This document shows, one piece after another, positions 59,985 through 64,000 of a stretch of 64,000 bases of DNA (its first letter is position 1; each line of letters begins with the position of its first letter). The notes beneath the pieces are model-generated. The model was not told the DNA's origin. It did not search any database and saw only the letters and a program-made list of their open reading frames with translations. The translations under genes and the position numbers were made by a program. This DNA is from Pseudonocardia parietis (GTDB lineage Bacteria; Actinomycetota; Actinomycetes; Mycobacteriales; Pseudonocardiaceae). Location of the stretch: assembly GCF_017876315.1 (NCBI RefSeq), contig NZ_JAGINU010000001.1, positions 372,001 through 436,000 on the forward strand, written 5' to 3'.

Positions 59985-60881
59985 TCAGAGCCCGTAACGG
60001 GCCCAGGTCGCCCTCGTCTCGACCGCGGCGAGCAGGCCGGACGCGAGATCCGCCGGTTCCCCGAACGAGTGAGCCCGGGCGGCACTTCCGGCCCCGAGCC
60101 GGGCCAGCAACGGCTTGCGCTGTTCGACCGGCCGCTGCTCGGCACCCGGGAACCGCTCGGTCAGGACGTCGTGGACCGTGCCGATCCCGTCGACCAGCCC
60201 CAGCTCGCGGGCCCGCTCACCCAGCCAGACCTCGCCGTCGAACAGCTCGGTGTCGCTCGCGAGCCGGTCGCCCCGGCGCTCGCGGACCCAGCTGGTGAAC
60301 CGCTCGTGCAGCTGTTCCTGCAGGCCGTTCAGCCAGGCGACGTCCTCCGCCTTCTCCGGCAGGAACGGGTCCAGCCGGGACTTCGACCCACCCGCGGTGT
60401 GCAGCCGCCGGGACACTCCCCACTTGTCGATCAGACCGTCCAGGCCGAACCCGGCGCTGATCACGCCGACCGAGCCGACGATCGAGGTCGAGCAGGCGTA
60501 GATCTCGTCGGCGGCGCAGGCCAGCCAGTAGCCGCCCGACGCGGCGACGTCCTCGCAGAACGCCAGCACCGGGACCCCGGACTCGTCGGCCAGCTTCCGG
60601 ATCCGGTCACCGATCAGCTGCGACTGGGTCGGCGACCCGCCCGGCGAATTGATCACCAGCGCGACGGCGGCGAGCCGGTCCGGCGCGAACGCGCGCTCCA
60701 GCACCTTCTCCACCGACTGGGCGTTCAGGACCTGACGGGGCACCGGTGCCGTCTGCGCACTGATGACCCCGTGCAGGCGCACCACCGAGACCACCGGGGT
60801 ACCGGTCGCCGCACCGACGGTCTCGCCGAGCTTGCCCGGCAGTCGTGAGGTCACCGCAGCGGGAATACGCAGGACGTCCAT
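59985..60881 (-). CDS. S49-family signal-peptide-peptidase-like serine protease
   Basis: A 298-residue SppA/SohB-like protein: INSPGGSPTQSQLI, the catalytic serine in EDVAASGGYWLACAADEI, and the catalytic lysine in TAGGSKSRLDPF. It begins without a clear signal peptide, though a weak N-terminal amphipathic helix is present. It sits between the kinase and the regulator genes, separating a likely two-component pair. ATG 60881. Confidence 0.86.
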   Translation of the reverse strand: MDVLRIPAAVTSRLPGKLGETVGAATGTPVVSVVRLHGVISAQTAPVPRQVLNAQSVEKVLERAFAPDRLAAVALVINSPGGSPTQSQLIGDRIRKLADESGVPVLAFCEDVAASGGYWLACAADEIYACSTSIVGSVGVISAGFGLDGLIDKWGVSRRLHTAGGSKSRLDPFLPEKAEDVAWLNGLQEQLHERFTSWVRERRGDRLASDTELFDGEVWLGERARELGLVDGIGTVHDVLTERFPGAEQRPVEQRKPLLARLGAGSAARAHSFGEPADLASGLLAAVETRATWARYGL

Positions 60882-60982
60882 GCGGACCCACCGTACGCGC
60901 GAGCGCAGGGTGACGGCGGGTGACCGGAACGGCACAGTGCGCCTCGTCCGCCGTCGTCCGGGTGGAGCAGTGGGCGGGCCGA

Positions 60983-62236
60983 TCAGGCCCGGATGCCCGC
61001 CCGGAACTTCGGCACCCGCAACGTGATCTTCATACCGGCGCCGACGTTGGTGTCGACGACCAGACCGAAGTTGTCCCCGAACGCCGAGCGCATCCGGTCG
61101 TCGACGTTGCCGAGGCCGACGTGCGCACCGGAGAGATGGGCGTCGTCGAGGTCCTCGTTCAGCCGCGCCGGATCCATGCCGACGCCGTCGTCCTCCACCA
61201 CGATCACGCACTCGGACCCGGCGTTCTCCGCGCGGATGGTGACGGTGCCGCCGTTCGGCTTGCCGGACAGACCGTGCCGTACCGCGTTCTCCACCAGCGG
61301 CTGCAACGCGAGGAACGGCAGCACCACGTTCTTGATCTCGTCGTCGATCTGCAGCCGGATGTTGAGCCGGTTGCCGAAGCGGGCCTTCTCCAGCTGCACG
61401 TAGCGCTCGATGTTGTCGAGCTCGTCGGTCAGGGTCGTGTACTCGCCGGCCGAGCGGAACGAGTACCGGGTGAAGTCGGCGAACTCGATCAGCAGCTCGC
61501 GGGCCCGGGCCGGGTCGGTCCGGATGAACGAGGCGATCGTGGTCAGCGCGTTGTAGACGAAGTGCGGCGAGATCTGCGCCCGCAGTGCCCGGACCTCGGC
61601 CCGGTTCAGCCGGGCGCGGGAGTCGTCGAGCTCGGCGAGCTCCAGCTGGCTGGACACGTACCGGGCGACCTCGCCGGTGGCCCGCAGGACGGGCGGCCCG
61701 GCCGTCGTCGGGGTCAGCGCGGCCAGGGTGCCGATGATGGTGCCGTCGCTCTCCAGCGGCACCACGACGATCCCGCGCACCTCGCAACCGGGCTGGTTGC
61801 ACTTGATGGAAGTGTGGCTCATCAGCTCCATCCGGCCGGTGGAGACGACCCGGTCGGCGAGGGTCTGGACATCCTGCTGGTGCTGGTCGGCGCTGCCGTC
61901 CCAGCCCAGGACGCTGCCGCGCGAGTCGGTCATCGCCATGGCCGTGGTCTCCAGCAGCTGGCGCAGGTACGGCAACGCCTGCGACGCCGAGCGCGGAGAC
62001 AGTCCCTCCCGCAGCACCGGCGCGGCCAGCGCCACCGTGTGCAGCGCCGAGAACGTCGCCTTGGCCAGCGGGGACACCATGTTGTTGCGGCGGTTGCGCT
62101 GCCACATGAACACGAAGACCGCGACCACCAGCACGACCACCGCGACGGCGAGCAGCAGTACCAGCGACGGCGAGATACCGGTCGGACCGTCGATCACCGC
62201 GAGCCCCACCGTCGCGCCCCCCGATACTTCCCGCAC
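60983..62236 (-). CDS. LytS/YehU-type sensor histidine kinase
   Basis: A 417-residue kinase. One strong helix (VLLLAVAVVVLVVAVFVFMWQ, about residues 26-46), a GAF-like sensory region (residues 70-200) with SIKCNQPGCEVRG, the phospho-acceptor histidine in RAQISPHFVYNALTTI (His_kinase, PF06580), and an ATPase domain with LQPLVENAVRHGL and VEDDGVGM plus GLGNVDDRM. The two cysteines in the GAF-like region could bind a metal or sense redox. GTG start abuts the Fpg stop with no gap. Confidence 0.88.
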   Translation of the reverse strand: MREVSGGATVGLAVIDGPTGISPSLVLLLAVAVVVLVVAVFVFMWQRNRRNNMVSPLAKATFSALHTVALAAPVLREGLSPRSASQALPYLRQLLETTAMAMTDSRGSVLGWDGSADQHQQDVQTLADRVVSTGRMELMSHTSIKCNQPGCEVRGIVVVPLESDGTIIGTLAALTPTTAGPPVLRATGEVARYVSSQLELAELDDSRARLNRAEVRALRAQISPHFVYNALTTIASFIRTDPARARELLIEFADFTRYSFRSAGEYTTLTDELDNIERYVQLEKARFGNRLNIRLQIDDEIKNVVLPFLALQPLVENAVRHGLSGKPNGGTVTIRAENAGSECVIVVEDDGVGMDPARLNEDLDDAHLSGAHVGLGNVDDRMRSAFGDNFGLVVDTNVGAGMKITLRVPKFRAGIRA

Positions 62237-63115
62237 CTACCTCACCAACCGGGACAGCCTGCGGTCGGCGAGCGGCTTGCCGCCGGTCTGGCAGGTCGGA
62301 CAGTACTGGAACGATCTCTCCGCGAAGGAGACCTCCCGGACGGTGTCGCCGCAGACCGGGCAGGGCAGCCCGGTGCGCGCGTGCACCCGCAGGCCGGAGC
62401 GCTTCTCCCCCTTCAGCTCCGCGGCGCCCTGGCCCACCGACCGCGTCACGGCGTCGGCGAGCACCCCGTGGAGGGCCTCGAACAGCGCGTCCCGCTGTGC
62501 GGTGACCAGCCGGGATGCGGTGGCGTACGGCGACAGCTGCGCGGTGTGCAGGATCTCGTCGGAGTAGGCGTTCCCGATCCCGGCGACCGTGGCCTGGTCG
62601 GTGACCAGCGTCTTCAGCCGGCGGCCGTCGCCGTCGAGCAGCGCGTCGAGCCCGTCGCGGGTCAGCTCCAGGGCGTCCGGCCCGAGCCTCGCGATCCCGG
62701 GGACCTCCCGGGGATCGCCCACCAGGTAGACGGCCAGCCGCTTCTGGGTGCCGGCCTCGGTGAGGTCGAACCCCGGCCCGCCGACCGCGTCGAGATGCAC
62801 CCGCAGCTGCAACGGGCCCCGGCCGGGCTTGGGCGGGGTGGCCCCGGCGGTGGCGTGCCAGCGCAGCCAGCCGGCCCGGGACAGGTGGGTGACCAGGTGC
62901 AGCGCGCCCTCACCCGGCCGGTCGGCGAAGTCGACGGACAGGAACTTCCCGAACCGGGACGCGCCCGTCACCACCCGCCCGGGCAGGGCGGACACCGGTG
63001 GGTCGACGGTCTTGAGCGCGCTCATCGAGGCCAGGTCCACCCGGGCCACCGGCCGGTACACGGCGTGCTCACGCAGGTGGTGGGCCAGGGCCTCCACCTC
63101 GGGAAGTTCCGGCAC
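62237..63115 (-). CDS. Formamidopyrimidine-DNA glycosylase/Nei family
   Basis: A 292-residue Fpg/Nei enzyme. PELPEVE at the start gives the catalytic Pro2 and Glu3 after Met removal, SGASRFGKFLSVDF and HLSRAGWLRWH follow, ATVAGIGNAYSDEIL is the helix-two-turn-helix, and CPVCGDTVREVSFAERSFQYCPTCQ the zinc finger. It removes oxidised bases. GTG start at 63115. The finger's first pair reads CPVC and the second CPTC, both intact. Confidence 0.9.
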   Translation of the reverse strand: MPELPEVEALAHHLREHAVYRPVARVDLASMSALKTVDPPVSALPGRVVTGASRFGKFLSVDFADRPGEGALHLVTHLSRAGWLRWHATAGATPPKPGRGPLQLRVHLDAVGGPGFDLTEAGTQKRLAVYLVGDPREVPGIARLGPDALELTRDGLDALLDGDGRRLKTLVTDQATVAGIGNAYSDEILHTAQLSPYATASRLVTAQRDALFEALHGVLADAVTRSVGQGAAELKGEKRSGLRVHARTGLPCPVCGDTVREVSFAERSFQYCPTCQTGGKPLADRRLSRLVR

Positions 63116-63123
63116 CGCGACTC

Positions 63124-63564
63124 CTAGTTGATGGGCTGCAGCGGGCTGTCCGCGTGCCCCGGGGTCGACCGGTTCTTCAGGCTGCGGATGACGACCTTGG
63201 TCTCCTCACGACCGGTCGAGAACCCGCGGACCATCCCCGTCCAGCTCTCCGGGGGGAGGTCGTACCCGCCCTGGGTCTTGGCGGTGATGGTGAACGGGCG
63301 CCGCAGCAGCCAGCGGACCGGGAAGAAGCCCACCCCGACGATCACCACGAGCCAGTAGAACCAGGGGAAGACGACCTCGTCGGGCACCCAGATCAGCAGG
63401 ATCAGCCAGAAGAACACGAGCGCGGACAGGATCAGGACGACCGCACCGCTACCCGCGTCGACGTCGTGCTCGAACTCGTCGCCCACGGCGGGCGTGGTCC
63501 ACTCGATCCGTCGCTGCACCTGCCACTCGCGGTAGTCCGCCGCGATCACCGTCTTCGTCGCCAA
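63124..63564 (-). CDS. Small two-helix membrane protein
   Basis: A 146-residue protein starting at TTG (LATKTVIAADYREWQVQRRIEWTTPAV), with two helices (VVLILSALVFFWLILLIWVPD and FPWFYWLVVIVGVGFFPVRWLL) and a basic end. The family is common in actinomycetes, function unknown. TTG 63564 chosen because ATKTVIAADYREW looks like the conserved beginning and GGGGAG lies upstream; GTG 63549 is the next in-frame start. Nine bases from Fpg. Confidence 0.7.
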   Translation of the reverse strand: MATKTVIAADYREWQVQRRIEWTTPAVGDEFEHDVDAGSGAVVLILSALVFFWLILLIWVPDEVVFPWFYWLVVIVGVGFFPVRWLLRRPFTITAKTQGGYDLPPESWTGMVRGFSTGREETKVVIRSLKNRSTPGHADSPLQPIN

Positions 63565-63665
63565 GGTCTCCGCTCCCCTGCCCCGTTGGAGCCGATGTTC
63601 CCACAGGGCACCGACAGAACCGAGTGTCCGCGCGGACACGCCCGGGGCGCTCTCCGGTCGCGACC

Positions 63666-64000
63666 TCAGCAGGCCGGTTCGGTGGGCTCCCGTTCGGGGA
63701 CGCCGGGGGCCAGCAGCTCGGAGCGGGTCAGCACGACCGGCTCCGGGCCGTCGTTGCGCAGCTCGTTCGGCTCGCCGTCGCCCAGGAAGAACGCGTCCCC
63801 GCTGCCGAACGTCTGCGGCTCGCACCGGCCCGCCCGCTGCACCGTGACGGTGCCGGACCGGACCGCGGAGATCGCCGTCCCGGGGTGCCGGACCCAGCCG
63901 GTCGCCTGGCCGGGCTGGAGCACCTCGGTGCGCACCAGCAGCTCCGCGGGCCCCGGGGTCTCGATCTCGACCGGCCGGTCGAGGGTCGCCCGGGTGTCCG
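63666..64000 (-). CDS. C-terminal part of a cupin-like protein (partial)
   Basis: The frame is open to the right edge of the window, so the N-terminus is missing; about 110 residues are visible. HPGTAISAVRSGTVTVQRAG and FGSGDAFFLGDGEPNELRNDGPEPVVLTRSELLAPG fit a cupin beta-barrel, with H near the start of the visible region. Only the last part can be judged, and no other gene overlaps it. It ends at TGA 63668-63666, 101 bases before the neighbouring small membrane gene. Confidence 0.65.
   Translation of the reverse strand, partial: DTRATLDRPVEIETPGPAELLVRTEVLQPGQATGWVRHPGTAISAVRSGTVTVQRAGRCEPQTFGSGDAFFLGDGEPNELRNDGPEPVVLTRSELLAPGVPEREPTEPAC

Noticed and set aside
1..64000. CRISPR arrays, insertion sequences and phage genes
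   Set aside because: No spaced direct repeats of CRISPR type, transposase or integrase reading frame was found; the tandem repeats seen are inside coding sequence.

Overview
The window is about 73-75% GC by eye, dense with GTG starts, 4-base GTGA/ATGA gene overlaps and apparent leaderless promoters (TANNNT 6-8 bases before the start). It carries arabinogalactan precursor genes (a UbiA-type decaprenyl-phosphate phosphoribosyltransferase next to a PAP2 phosphatase) and a block whose order resembles the mycobacterial Rv3835-Rv3841 region. This points to a non-streptomycete, arabinogalactan-bearing actinomycete, most likely Pseudonocardiaceae (for example Pseudonocardia); the genus is inference. 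No rRNA, tRNA, CRISPR array or insertion sequence was seen, and no gene-free stretch exceeds 300 bases.

1-16 kb: a nonulosonic acid locus. PseB, PseC, PseF-like and a PseG-PseH fusion (1.6-6.1 kb) plus PseI (12.9-14.0 kb) make a complete pseudaminic acid route, with a flippase beside it. The two halves are separated by an insert-like block (6.1-12.9 kb): a PIN toxin-antitoxin pair, a biotin ECF transporter operon (bioY, acyl-CoA ligase, thiolase-like, ATPase, EcfT), a Phd/VapC pair and an alpha/beta hydrolase. A sugar O-methyltransferase, a GT2 glycosyltransferase and a DUF2304 protein follow.

16-30 kb: a second acidic-sugar locus. WecB/WbpI-, WbpB-, WbpE-, WbpD- and WbpA-like enzymes together predict a UDP-2,3-diacetamido-2,3-dideoxy-hexuronic acid. 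They are mixed with three glycosyltransferases, a methyltransferase, a second flippase and a large polytopic membrane protein. The two halves of the window therefore look like one large surface-glycan region with two flippases and two dedicated acidic sugars.

30-47 kb: conserved cell-envelope and housekeeping genes: the arabinogalactan pair, a Cof-type phosphatase, a GT1 enzyme, an HhH protein, an apparently foreign RhuM gene, a DUF350/glutathionylspermidine synthase-like/YgiB-like triad, septum-formation protein, metallopeptidase, phosphoglycerate mutase-like protein, prephenate dehydratase, a DUF2470 gene under an almost perfect IdeR/DtxR iron box, and ferritin.

47-52 kb: a cytochrome P450 followed by three consecutive roadblock/LC7-like proteins, reminiscent of a conservon without its kinase and GTPase.

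52-64 kb: carboxylate transport and its control, all on the minus strand: a DUF485/acetate symporter pair, a second SSS symporter translationally coupled to an 806-residue, mostly disordered protein ending in a two-helix membrane domain, a LytTR response regulator, an S49 peptidase, a LytS-type histidine kinase, an Fpg/Nei DNA glycosylase, a small membrane protein and the end of a cupin gene cut by the window edge.
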